NCBI GenBank assembly: GCA_011317545.1
Contig: WUJK01000003.1
Span: 248,001 to 312,000 of the forward strand
Direction: 5' to 3'
Source of the DNA: Coniella vitis
Lineage: Eukaryota > Ascomycota > Sordariomycetes > Diaporthales > Schizoparmaceae
DNA: 64,000 nucleotides
A program made the position numbers and the translations under genes. This document shows, piece by piece, positions 38,395-52,602 of the stretch (within the stretch, counting starts at the first letter, position 1; the number at the start of each line of letters is the position of its first letter). The notes beneath the pieces were generated by a model. It was not told where the DNA came from, made no database searches, and saw only the letters and a list, made by a program, of their open reading frames with translations.

Positions 38395-40809
38395 TTAGGT
38401 GCTGACCACCTCCTCGCTCTCCTCGATTACCTCCTCGACAATCTCCTCGATAACCTGTTCCTCCTCGCCTGGAGCAAGCTCGGTCATCTTGGCCTTGCGC
38501 AGTTCCTCCGCTGGGTCGGCTGGCAGGCCCATAGCCTCGCGCTCCTCGGCCGCTTCGGCCTTGACAGACTCGCGGAACTCGAGCCACTCGCGCAACGTCT
38601 CCCGTCTGCGCTCGATAACCTCCTGGTTGGCGCCAGTGATGCGCTGTGCGTCCTCTTCTTCGAATGCCCGCGAGTACTCACGGAGGTTCTTGCGGATCTG
38701 CTTTTGCTCCTCCTTGGTGAGCAGTGTAGGGGGGCGAGGTCTCCACGACCACTGCTTGAACTTTTCAAGGTGGTCCTCACGCAGCAACTCGCCCTTGAAG
38801 TCGTAGATGTGGTAGCCGTTTTCCATCTAGATCCAGCGTGTTAGTCTTGAGTAATTTGTAGTGACTGAATCCGCGAATTAACTTACAGAGTGCTTCCATG
38901 CAGACGCCCAAGAAGCAACGTAGCGTCCAGAGGGGTCCCACTCAATGTCAGTGACTCCATAGTGGTCTGCAACGTTCATGAGCTGCAGGTTGGCGGTCAG
39001 GTCCTTCTCAGCCTCGGGCTTCTCGCCCTCAAAGTCGAGGTCGTAGAACTCGAGTTCGGAGCTCTGCTGGTTGTGCACAGTTGCCACAACGACAAAGCGT
39101 CCTCGTGGCGACCAGTAAATGGCATTGCTGTTCTTCTTCTCAAGGGTTCTTAGATGCCTAAAGTTGCCAACAGCATTACCCTTGGCCTTTTCCGGACAGA
39201 AGAAAGCCACGTTGGTCTTGGGAGCCACGGCGGTCGCTCCCGGTGGCTCAGGAGCCGTGATGATGACAAAGCGGTCGCCCTTGGGTTCCCATGCAAAGTT
39301 GATGACGGTGTCCTTGATGGTGTCAACAACCTCGACGGGGACGCCCTTCTCCTTGACTCGGAAGATCTCGAGGGTCGTGGCCTGCGACTTCTTGGACTTG
39401 GAGTGCCTGTCGACCTTGACGCAAATGTAGGCAGCATCAGACTGCCAGTGCAGCTTGGCGTCGGAGACACTGAAGAGGTTGAGAGAACGAACGACCTCCT
39501 TGGAAGGTATGCTCATAAGACCGACCTTGGCCGGGTTACTGCCAATCTCGGGTGTCCAGTAGCAGAAGAGTTGCTCGTAGTTCTTGACACCCTCACGCTT
39601 TGGCGTAGTTGGTGCCCAGTCAAAGTCCATGACACCTTCAACCTTGATCGTGGTCTTGTCCAGGAGACCCATGCTTGGCAGGGTGTAGACAGAGATGGAC
39701 TGTCCCTGGGTCATACGGGCAACGTACTTGTCATCTGCGGACCACTTGAAGGCGGGCCAGGGCTGTCTGGGAGGCTTGACAGGGCCACCCTCGGGACCAG
39801 CGGGCGCGTCCAGGTTGGCGAAGGAACGGAGAGGCTTGCCGGTGGCGATATCCCAAACAACATAGTTCTTGCCGTCATCGTCGCGGGTGAGCTGAGGGTG
39901 CGCGTCGTCGCCAATGGAAATGGGGCGGTTGGACCAGGTGACCAGGTAGTTCTCGTTGGGCGAAAAGGCGACTAGGTTGACAAAGGGGTGACCAAATCGG
40001 CGCTGCCTAGACCAGCTGGCGCCAGCCCACAGCTGCACACCCTGAGCGTGCACACTGATGAGGTAGGTACCCAGAGGGGACCATTGCACAAAGGTCTCAG
40101 TCCAGAACTGACGGTCAACAATGTTCTCGGGCTGGTCGCGGTCGTTGTTCCAGAAAACGCCAACGGTGTCGCCACGGTGCATCACAAATTGGTCGCGTCC
40201 ACGGCCGGTAGGGTCAGCCAAGAAGGAGCGCAAGTGCTCTTTCTCCTCGAAAGGCTCAATGTGAGGAGGTTGGTATTCCTCATCAATTCTGCCTTCGCGA
40301 CCATAGCGCTCAACATCAGTGAGCTTGTTGACACGCAGCGTGTGCTTCTTGTCGAGAGGAACCATGTCCAGTTGCCGCACAGCAGCGCCAGCCTCGGCAG
40401 CTGATGAGTACTCGACAAAAGCGAATCTGATGTATCAAACAAAACGTGTTAGATGATTTCACATATCCTCCAGCATGCAGAGCTCACAACCGCCACGTTG
40501 CAGAGGGTCGACATGTGCCAAGGCATACCTTAGAGACTTTCCATTGTCGCCCATGGGCATGTAGATCTGGTCTTCGCGTGTCTTGCCGACCGAGTTGAGC
40601 TTCTTCTGCAGGAACTTGACGAGCTTGGGCTTCTGCTCCTCTGTGACCTCGGGCAGGCCATCAACGACAACGAAGTGGTCGTATCCTTGGTCGAGGGCGA
40701 CCTCGTACTTCTCGCGCAGGTCGGAGACGTCGACCTCTTCCTCATCGAACTCATCGTCGTCGAGGTCGGCCTCACGCAGGTGGTCGAAGGTGGCGGTAGG
40801 AGGAGCCAT
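38395..40809 (-). CDS. PRT1: Eukaryotic translation initiation factor 3 subunit b (PRT1)
   Basis: Scaffold subunit of eIF3, which binds the 40S subunit and organises initiation-factor assembly in the cytosol. Three exons: 40529-40809, 38887-40426 and 38395-38826. Introns are 40427-40528 (GTATGC...CATCAG) and 38827-38886 (GTAAGT...CTAG). Splicing gives KSLRFAFVEYSS and WKHSMENGYHIYDF, and a product of 750 residues, the usual fungal length. Domain order: acidic N-terminus, RRM at about 38-125, the eIF3b beta-propeller (blocks VDRQFWTETFVQWSPLGTYL, FSPNENYLVTWSNRPIS and KLHWQSDAAYICVKVDRHS) and an acidic, helical C-terminal tail that binds eIF3i/g in the family. The ATG at 40809 gives MAPPTATFDHLREADLDDDE; it is divergent from CCT2 with 1.04 kb between start codons. 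Confidence 0.98.
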
Positions 40810-41845
40810 GCTGGGCAGTCGTTCCAACGGTTCGATACGATCCGCGCAAGTGAAGGAAGCAAGGACAGTGTTTTTGGGCGATCGGATTTAGGTGTGGTTC
40901 GGGTCTTGTGTGTTGGTATTGTTGTGATTGTTCGTGCCCCGCCCCGCTAAGCAATCTGTAGTGACCACAAAGAAAGCTTCTAATCGGGGTTGATTCGACG
41001 GATTCGAAAGGACGAAGAGGCGGAAGACCGGTGGATAATGGCCGGCTATCGCAAACTGCGGACTGCTGCTGGGGATGGCAGGGCGGTGGTGTCGTCGCAG
41101 AGGGGGAAATGGACGAGTCGTCAATTTTTGCTGCGAGGGGGATTTTTGCTGCAGACGAACAACTGGAATTGCTGGAAGGTGGCCCAAGCTCAGCCTCCAG
41201 CCTCGCTGCTTGGGCTTTTCGGTGGGGCCCAAATAGCGCAGGCAGGACGTGACCCCTGTGGCTTCTGGTGCCGGCCCTGGAACAACTGTTCTGCCGATTT
41301 ACTTACTGGTTGCTGGTACCCCGCTACGGAGCCTCTTCAGGGGGCCAGGTACTTTCCCACCTGGAATTTAATGCTCAGAAATGTCAAAGAGATTGGCCTC
41401 ATACGGCCGGTCATGTTCAATTCCACATGTTTTGCTATTCTGAAGAGAGTAGAGAGTCATTATAATATCTATACCTGCAGGATTCCAGCATGTTATGAGC
41501 ATCCGATGTCCTCCAAGGTGTCCGCGGTACTTCCACTGGTATAGGGGGTCTGGGTCTGGTTGGGTGCCCCCTGTCCGCCCCAAGCGACCCCGCGACGGAG
41601 GGTCGACGCGCTGGCAGCACCTGGAAAACTCAGCTTAGTCGCGGCCGGCAGAAAAAGTGCTGGGAGCTTCGCTGGTGCTACGACCATTGCTAATCTTTTG
41701 GGCGTTGGTACTGATCACCACCTTGTCCACCACGCCTCTTTCTGCCTTGACCACCAACCCGACCAGAACCCTCTCCCCCCTTTTCCGCCCGCATTCCTGG
41801 TCACCTTGTACGAAGCTTTTTCCTCCTGCCGGGCTAAAGTACAAG
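40810..41845. promoter_or_regulatory. Bidirectional intergenic region between eIF3b and CCT2
   Basis: 1.04 kb separating the divergent start codons of two strongly expressed housekeeping genes. The CCT2 side is pyrimidine-rich (about 41740-41830, CCGACCAGAACCCTCTCCCC and similar), as often seen before highly transcribed fungal genes. No tRNA or additional gene is visible. Promoter function is inferred from position only. Confidence 0.55.
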
Positions 41846-43670
41846 ATGGTACGCCTTTCCTATTATTTGCAATGCTCGAAGAGCTTTCTTTTCCAGTATG
41901 ATACTGATCCGTCTTGAGTGCAGTCTTCCTTCAACCCAGCCCAGATCTTCGAGGACGGCACCACCGAGGAGAAGGGCGAAAATGCCCGTCTCACCGCCTT
42001 CGTCGGCGCCATCGCCGTCGGCGACTTGGTGAAGAGCACCTTGGGTCCCAAGGGCATGGACAAGATCATGCAATCGGCGTACGTGATGCCGCCTACGCAA
42101 CCCCCTCTCCTCGTACCGCATTCTCAGTGCGCTGACATACGGGCCGCCCCATTCATAACAAACAGTTCTACAGGCGATATTCTGGTGACCAACGACGGTG
42201 CGACGATTCTGAAATCCATCGCCCTCGACAACGCTGCCGCGAAGGTTCTGGTCAACATCTCCAAAGTACAAGACGACGAAGTCGGTGACGGCACCACGTC
42301 TGTGTCCGTCTTGGCTGCTGAGCTGCTGCGCGAGGCCGAGAAGCTGGTTGACAAGAAGATCCACCCACAAACAATCATCGAGGGATACCGGATAGCAAGC
42401 ACCGCCGCGCTCAAGGCCCTCGAGGGCTCCGCTGTCGACCACAGCCAGAACGCCGATGCATTCAGAAAGGACCTCGTCGCTATTGCCCGGACCACCCTCA
42501 GTTCAAAAGTCTTGTCGCAGGACAGAGATCACTTTGCCGAGCTGGCATGCGATGCCGTTCTACGTCTCAAGGGCTCTGGCGACCTGAGCAATATACAGAT
42601 CATCAAGAAGGCTGGTGGCAAGCTCAGCGAGTCGTACCTGGACGAGGGCTTCATTTTGGACAAGAAGATTGGTGTCAACCAGCCCAAGCGGCTGGAGAAG
42701 GCCAAGATCCTCGTCGCAAACACCTCCATGGACACCGACAAGGTCAAGATCTTTGGTGCTCGGGTCAAGGTGCAGTCCACCGCCAAACTGGCCGAGCTGG
42801 AGAAGGCAGAGCGTGAAAAGATGAAGGCCAAGGTCGAGAAGATCAAGGCCCACGGTATCAACTGCTTCATCAACCGACAGCTCATCTACAACTGGCCAGA
42901 GCAACTCTTCACTGACGCGGGCATCATGTCGATTGAGCACGCCGACTTTGACGGTATCGAGCGGTTGGCTCTCGTTACTGGTGGAGAGATTGCTTCCACG
43001 TTCGACCACCCGGAGCAGGTCAAGCTCGGACAGTGCGATTTGATAGAAGAAGTTATTATTGGTGAGGACACGCTCATCAAGTTCTCTGGCGTGGCTGCGG
43101 GACAGGCTTGCACGATTGTGCTCCGTGGTGCAACTGCACAGCTGCTTGACGAGGCCGAGCGCAGTCTGCACGACGCTTTGGCTGTTTTGTCCCAAACAGT
43201 CAAGGAGCCCCGGACAACGCTTGGTGGCGGATGCGCAGAGATGCTCATGGCCAAGGCTGTCGAGGGAGCAGCTACTCGGGTTGAGGGCAAGAAGCAAATG
43301 GCGGTTGCTTCGTTTGCTGTTGCTCTGAGACAGCTGCCAACCATCCTGGCGGATAATGCTGGTTTGGATTCTGGCGAGCTGGTGGCCCGTCTGCGCAAGG
43401 CTATCTACGACGGCATGACGACATACGGCCTGGACTTGATGACGCCAGGGGGTGGCATTGCCGACATGCGTGATTTGGGTGTTATTGAAAGTTACAAGCT
43501 CAAGAAGGCGGTTGTGTCGTCAGCAAGTGAGGCGGCCGAGGTGAGTTGCACTCTGACCTGTTGTGATTTTGTGATTGCACAAAGAATGTATACTGACTAT
43601 TCTATTTTAGCTGCTACTGCGGGTGGACAACATCATCAGAGCAGCCCCAAGAAGACGTGAGAGGCATTAG
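41846..43670 (+). CDS. CCT2: T-complex protein 1 subunit beta (CCT2)
   Basis: Beta subunit of the cytosolic TRiC/CCT chaperonin, an ATP-driven folding chamber for actin, tubulin and other proteins. Four exons: 41846-41848 (the ATG alone), 41924-42078, 42166-43540 and 43611-43670. Introns begin GTACGC, GTACGT and GTGAGT and end CAG, CAG and TAG. The spliced product is 530 residues starting MSSFNPAQIFEDGTTEEKGE and ending RAAPRRRERH, the usual length. Group II chaperonin nucleotide-site motifs are intact: LVKSTLGPKGMDKI at 37-50, NDGATIL at 62-68, GDGTTSV at 93-99 and GGGIADMR near the end. The plain reading frame runs through intron 2 and into intron 3, so both an unspliced-looking insertion and a false C-terminus appear unless splicing is applied. 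It converges on the WSC gene with 178 bp between stops. Confidence 0.98.
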
Positions 43671-43848
43671 GCTGGTGGTATAGGTTCAGTGGTAGTGAAA
43701 GAGAAACCTTGACTTCGCCTTCGCGGGACCTCACGACCGGGCTGTACTATAATACCCAATAGAAACACCACAATCCGCCGTGTAATGTGCACCACCAAGT
43801 GAATTCTGCCGTGATTGCTCATTATTTTCCGACATCCACAAGAGCGCT

Positions 43849-44495
43849 TCAATGACACGCCTGCGTCAAGCTCTTGGTGGACTTTTCGTACACCAAAAGA
43901 CTCTTGTCGCCTCCACACACCCTGTTGCAGTCATGTTAATCTCAGCTCGCGTTAGAAGAGCTTAGAGAAGAGGCCAGATGTGTCCTTACTGCACGGGATT
44001 GCCACTACAAGGCATGTTACATTTCCCTCCAAGGTGGTATGCATCGGGGCGCATAGTCCCGCAGTAGCAGTCTTTGCCAAACTCAAGACCGGCGAACGTA
44101 AAGCCCTTGGCGTCGCAAAAGTCAAGGCAGATTTGCACCGTAATGTTATCTCCATCGAGTGGTGGCTCCGTCTGAAAGGGTAGCAGACGGCCAACGGCGT
44201 AGACGTCCCTGTAAAGGATATATGGCATTAGCAGTGAGTCCTCTTTTGTTTTGTCATGTGTTTGTCAACTGATGGGTGGTAAGTGACATCTTCATGGGAA
44301 AACTGAATTATCATGAGTCTTGGGATGGATACTCTCTTACCCGTAACATGTTGCATTGGACCAGGTCTTGTAGGATGCGACGATCTCTTGGGGTGCTGCC
44401 GTCGTGCTTCGTTGGCCGTGAGCAGCTACGGACGCGGCAGCGGCCGGGGAGACAATGGCAAAGCCGCCGAGGACAACTTTGGCGAGGAGCTGCAT
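43849..44495 (-). CDS. Small secreted WSC-domain protein
   Basis: WSC domains bind carbohydrate, and in fungi occur in cell-wall sensors and secreted wall-associated proteins. Three exons: 44341-44495, 43990-44208 and 43849-43921. Introns are 44209-44340 (GTAAGAG...TTTACAG) and 43922-43989 (GTAAGG...CAACAG). The spliced product is 148 residues. Residues 1-21 form a signal peptide (MQLLAKVVLGGFAIVSPAAA), followed by a WSC domain at about 46-130 with the family's eight cysteines at 50, 79, 83, 99, 101, 115, 119 and 127 and the phrases AGLEFGKDCYCG and CNMPCSGNPVQVCGG. There is no transmembrane helix or GPI-type tail, so it is probably released or wall-bound rather than a Wsc sensor. No single long frame shows it, so it is easily missed. 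Both splice junctions fall inside conserved WSC sequence, which supports the model. Confidence 0.9.
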
Positions 44496-46575
44496 TGTGG
44501 CTGATGATTTGGCTGGTTTCTTGGGAATGTTTTAGCTAGGGACTGACTGTTGATGTGTACAATGTTTGTGGAATGGATGTGTCCTATTTCTTGTTTCTTC
44601 TTTTCTGCTTCTCGGACAATGCCTTTTTTTTTTTTAATCTGTTGGCAAATGTCATTACGGATATACCGCACTGCCTCGCTCCTTCTTTCACTCTGATATA
44701 TCTCGCTGTGCAAGAGCGTCAAGAGAAGAAGAGCCTGTGGGCACGGCAAGAGCATTCCGCAGAGCAAACGGCGCCCGACAACGGTCAGTGCAAGCGGAGC
44801 CTGGAAGGATTGAAGCATGGCTGAGCAGGAGCAAGATGCCCAGATAACTAATCTTGAGCCATACTAACAATCGGGGAACTCATGGATAAGACCGGATTGC
44901 CACAAATAATTTCGAAGGCGCGGATCTTGTCATCTGCCCCGTGGATGATCTTTCAAGATTCGCCTTTGCCACAACCGCTAGTAGAACGTTTTCAAGCTAC
45001 CATCTCTCGATCTATTCGTCCAAGATTATGTACGAGTCAATTTCATTACTGTGCTTCCAGTTTCTGTGGTAGGCGTCGACGTAGCTTTGCTTTCACGTCT
45101 ATTTGGCGGTGTTTACTCACAGATCACCAGCTCTCAACACTGCCAGGTACCGGCCCCTTTCGACACGAAGTAATGTCCTTGACTGGCTTGTATGATTGGA
45201 AGTCAGAAAACAACAAGTTTCGCCAAAACTTCCCATGTAACTGCCCACTGGACGTTCTTAATGGGCCTCACCGTTCTCATATCATCTTTACAAGTGAGCG
45301 CCCGTTCACGTGAGTGGTTGGTATCCCGGATGCTGAAGCGGATTTACAGTTACGGACACTTCTTCAAATCTAAAGTCTTCATCACCGAGAATTGTATGCT
45401 GCTTGCAATTACGCTCCTTTCAACGGAGGTCATCGGAACAGCCTTGCATCATCTACTCAGCCTGTGATGCTTTACCGAGACATGGCTTTGGAGTTGTTTG
45501 AAGCGAGCCCCATCGGAAAGGTGTTGTGCTTCGGTATCACCCTGCTACCGTCAGAATCAGATCCAAACGGTACCCAATGTGGCAGCATGAAGGTCGATTG
45601 GGTCATCTTGAGTCTGCTATTCGCTCAGAATGACCATTCATGCTCTGAAGCCAAAGTAACAAGATGAAGCGCCTGTTTAGGTCAGCCTCTCGGCTTTGTG
45701 GCAGACCTATGAGCATAACTTTTGCCCTGGAGCTTGAACCCGCCAGCGACCTAGTTATGCAGCCAGTATATCTATACTGATGAACCATACTCGTCACTTT
45801 GCAAGGAGGTCTCGAAGCATTATGTGCTGCTTATGCTTGTTGACTCAATAACGCCCTGCTAATTCTACTCAGAGGTGTTGTCTACATCATGCCAAGACTC
45901 GATTGACCGGCCGTCTCCTTCGCAAAGGATTGCCAGAATTATATGGCATGACCTCGTGGCCGTTGTAGTGAAATATGCAGGCCGTGAATTAAAGATCAGC
46001 CGTTCTGGTATTCTAACATTGGTCCCTGCTGGAAGGCCGAACGAAAGAAAAGAACCCGAAGTAGAAAAGAAAAAAATTGAGAAAAAAATGAAATAAAAAT
46101 AAAGCGCCGCATGCCTTCCACGACTAGTACATAGTATATCTTAATAAGACAACTCGCACATCCCACGGAGCGGCCCGACGTGGCACTCCTTCCTCTTGCT
46201 CCGTATCACACGGCGCGGGAACGGGGATCCAAAGTTCCGGGGCCCCGGCAAATAGCCCGCGCAGTCCGCTTTTTTATCATCAAACACTTCTGCTTGCTTC
46301 CCGCAGTTCTCTTATACCTGCTGGGTGACAAGCCGCTCAAAATTTGCTCAGTTTTCTCTTGATAAAAAATTTTATACTTGCTTTATTGAATCAGCACACA
46401 AGAGGTAATAGCAGATTCCACCTTGCCCCGTCCTCATTCCCACCAATAACGACACGGCCAGCATCTTTATCAGTACGAACCCAAGATCAACGAGCCCGTA
46501 ATCTATAACGAGAGGGGGGAAATAAGAAGAGAAGAAGAAAACAAGAAACAGAAGAAAGTAAAGAACATCATCAAA
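44496..46575. other. Intergenic region, no supported gene
   Basis: 2.1 kb between two divergent small genes. Frames up to 143 codons (44882-45313) lack recognisable domains and are not supported. A T run of about 11 lies near 44626, the motif TACATAGTA at 46128, and a purine-rich stretch at 46060-46100. The last 200 bp before 46576 are purine-rich and probably the leader of the downstream gene. Confidence 0.55.
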
Positions 46576-47147
46576 ATGTCGTCCTCCCCAAACGGAAACA
46601 CAACCCAGAACCAATCGAAAACTGCTGCTGCTGCTGCTGCTGCCGCTGCCACACAGGACGACTCCTTTGAGCTCTACGATCTTCGCGTCGAAGTCGTCTG
46701 TCCACCGGGCGAGAAAATCATGTGCGGCGCAAAAGAAGGCGATTACTTCACGCTGCAGGGGGAGATGCTGTATTTACCAGAGGGGCAAGGGATGAGTATA
46801 TATAGTCTGGGTAAGTTTCTTTGCTCTTGCTTCTTATTTTGTTTTCTTTTCTTTTTTCTTCTTCTTCCTTTTCTTCTTACTTTTATCTTCTCTCTTTTTT
46901 TTTTTTTTGGACTCATCCAAAAAAAAAGAATATGATATCACAATCTAACCCACGACCAACACAAGCATCCGTCCTCCCCCTACTTGCAGCTAAACAGCGC
47001 GTCACGCACGCAAACGACTGGATGACCTCCGACGCGCTCGTCGCATGCCCGGATCCAAACTGCAAATCGGCGCTGCGCATTGTGCGCACGGGAAAGCGTG
47101 TGTTTAGCCACGCCGAGACGACGGTGGTGGGGTTGGAGGGGAACTAA
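46576..47147 (+). CDS. TIGR04076-family small conserved protein
   Basis: Function unknown; the family is a compact protein of about 90 residues found in bacteria and fungi. Exon 1 is 46576-46810 and exon 2 is 46966-47147. The intron 46811-46965 (GTAAGT, very T-rich, CTAACC branch-like site, ends ACAAG) joins MSIYSL to ASVLPLLAAKQR. The product is 138 residues. The N-terminus has Ser/Asn/Gln residues and a run of nine Ala from GCT/GCC codons. The conserved part starts at ELYDLRVEVVCPPGEKIMCG (about 38-57) and contains GDYFTLQGEMLYLPEGQGM and VACPDPNCKSALRIVRTG. Family assignment is from memory of this pattern, so moderately sure. It converges on the transcription factor, with 346 bp between stops. 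The 3' splice site AAG is less usual than CAG. Confidence 0.8.
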
Positions 47148-47493
47148 ACTGTTGGGGGACTGAAATGAGTTCGGATCGAGACTTTTTTTCTTTTTTTCTT
47201 TTCTCTCCTCTCTTGTTTTCTCTTTTGCTCGAGGGCAATGAATGTGTGTCGGATGAGCTAGACGAGTTGTCAATGTGAGTGTCTGGAAAATATTGCCAGA
47301 GAATCTCGCGGATTGGCTCTTGCGAGCGGTATCTACAGTGCTGTACTCTATATCACTCTCACGTCCGGTTTCTTACAGCCCGTTGTCCCACGATCCTCTC
47401 CCCAGGCCTTCCAGGATATACGAATACATCAATAATCCAAGAAAGTCACAGCAGCATTCCCAAAGCATACAAAACAATACACCATAACAGTCA

Positions 47494-51082
<3,589 letters not shown>

Positions 51083-51334
51083 GTGCGGGTCGGAAGCAGG
51101 AGAAGGGACCGGGGATCCGCCCGCATGGATGCGGCGTTACGTCGGCATGGCTGTTCCAAGGGTTAGGGCTGCTTGACTATGCTCGCATCCGGGTTAGGGT
51201 CAGCCACCTCCAGCCTCCTCCGCTTTTCGTCAGCCTCGTCGCTCCTTCCTCGCAAGAACATTGAATCTTTACATAATACAGTTCCAGGAGTAGCTTGTAC
51301 ACACTTTAAAATACACACAGATCCCCACCACCCG

Positions 51335-51995
51335 CTACTGCCCCCTCACCTTGGCCCAATACAGATCCGCATCCTTCACCACCCTCTCCTCCCACCCTTC
51401 CTCCGCCAACGGCCCCACAACCTCCACATCCTTCTGGCCGCCTCCAACCACCACCTTGCACTCCCACTTCATGGTGAAGTTCTCGCGGTTCTCCTTGCCC
51501 GTCAACTCCATCAACGCATCGTTGCTCGCCCCAAATACGATGCGCCCAATGTTGGCCCAGTACGTCGTCGCCGCACACATGGCGCACGGCTCCCAGGTCG
51601 AGTACATGGTGCACTGCCACAGGTACGCCTGGGAATAGTGCTCCGAGGCCAGCCGTGCCAGGGACGACTCGGCGTGGTTGACGTGGCTGACGGACTGGTG
51701 CGAGAGGAGGACGGTGCTGTGGTCGGGCGCGACGAGGATGGCGGCAAAGGGGCGTTTGGCGTGGTGCGCGCGCGCGGATGCCTGGAGGGCGAGCACAATG
51801 GACATGTTCTGTTTTTGGGCGGTTCACGAGAGAAGGACGGTTAGTTTTGAGCGCACTGTATATATCCTGCCATGGGGATACATTGCTTTTGGGGTCTGTG
51901 GTCGCTGTGTGTACCTTGTCGACATGCTCCTTGGTGGGTTGGGTCCGTGGAGGAAAGAATTCCTCCTCGATTGTTTTGGGTGGTGCCGCTGCCAT
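51335..51995 (-). CDS. Cytidine/deoxycytidylate-deaminase-fold nucleoside deaminase
   Basis: A zinc-dependent deaminase of the CMP/dCMP family; the best guesses are a guanine-deaminase or tRNA-adenosine-deaminase-like enzyme acting on a base or nucleoside, substrate unknown. Exon 1 is 51915-51995 and exon 2 is 51335-51808. The intron 51809-51914 (GTACAC...AAACAG) joins EHVDK to NMSIVLALQ. The product is 184 residues. The catalytic HxE is HAE at 72-74 (VNHAESSLA) and the second zinc motif is PCAMC at 101-105, within STWEPCAMCAATTYWANIGR, followed by IVFGASNDALMELTG. The length and a Tyr/Trp-rich segment after PCxxC suit stand-alone nucleoside deaminases rather than the larger tRNA enzymes. There is no targeting signal. 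It sits in tandem between the transcription factor and the glycosyltransferase-like gene, with no clear functional link. Confidence 0.88.
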
Positions 51996-52602
51996 TGTGA
52001 AGAAATTGTACGCGTGTAGATATCTATTGATCGAATTGGGTCCGCGAGAAGCAAAAAGACTGCATTCCAGGCTGGCGACGACGACGAAAGATGATATATA
52101 CTTTTGCTGCCTATCAGCCGCTGTATGGTCAAGCCGCTCTGCCGATTACACTACTCATCCGTCCCTTATCTGCAAACCGACCTTTTCCTCCGGAGCCGGC
52201 CGGCCTGGAGAAGAGCGGGGCTTCGCAAACGGTGCCGACCGGGGGCGGGCACGCCAAAAAGTTACACCGACGACCACCCTACGCCTACCATCGCATCTCA
52301 TATGTTGTCTGGACGCTTGATGAATGTAAACTTTGTTGCTTTTTTTTTCCTGGCAGTAAGAATGCTTAATCGGGAGACCATATGAGTCAGAGGACAAGAA
52401 CGGGCTTTACAGCAACGAGAACCAAGATAGAAGCAAACAACCGGCCAACCCAACCATCCATCATGCAGACGACCAATTGCCCAAATTTCAAATCCTCCCA
52501 GGCCACAAAAGGACGCCGTACGCCGCTACAAACCCAGAAAAAGTGCAGAGCCAGAAATAGTACTTTTCCTCCTTCTTTCAATCGAGTTCTTTCCGCCCCA
52601 GA
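51996..52602. other. Intergenic region between deaminase and glycosyltransferase-like genes
   Basis: 607 bp expected to hold the deaminase promoter and the 3' region of the upstream gene. No frame of note; nothing else recognised. Confidence 0.6.

Noticed and set aside
39154..39975. 273-codon plus-strand frame antisense to eIF3b
   Set aside because: Shadow of the conserved eIF3b exon; no independent support.
44882..45313. 143-codon plus-strand frame between the WSC and TIGR04076 genes
   Set aside because: No domain, no signal peptide, no plausible neighbours or splice continuation; consistent with chance.
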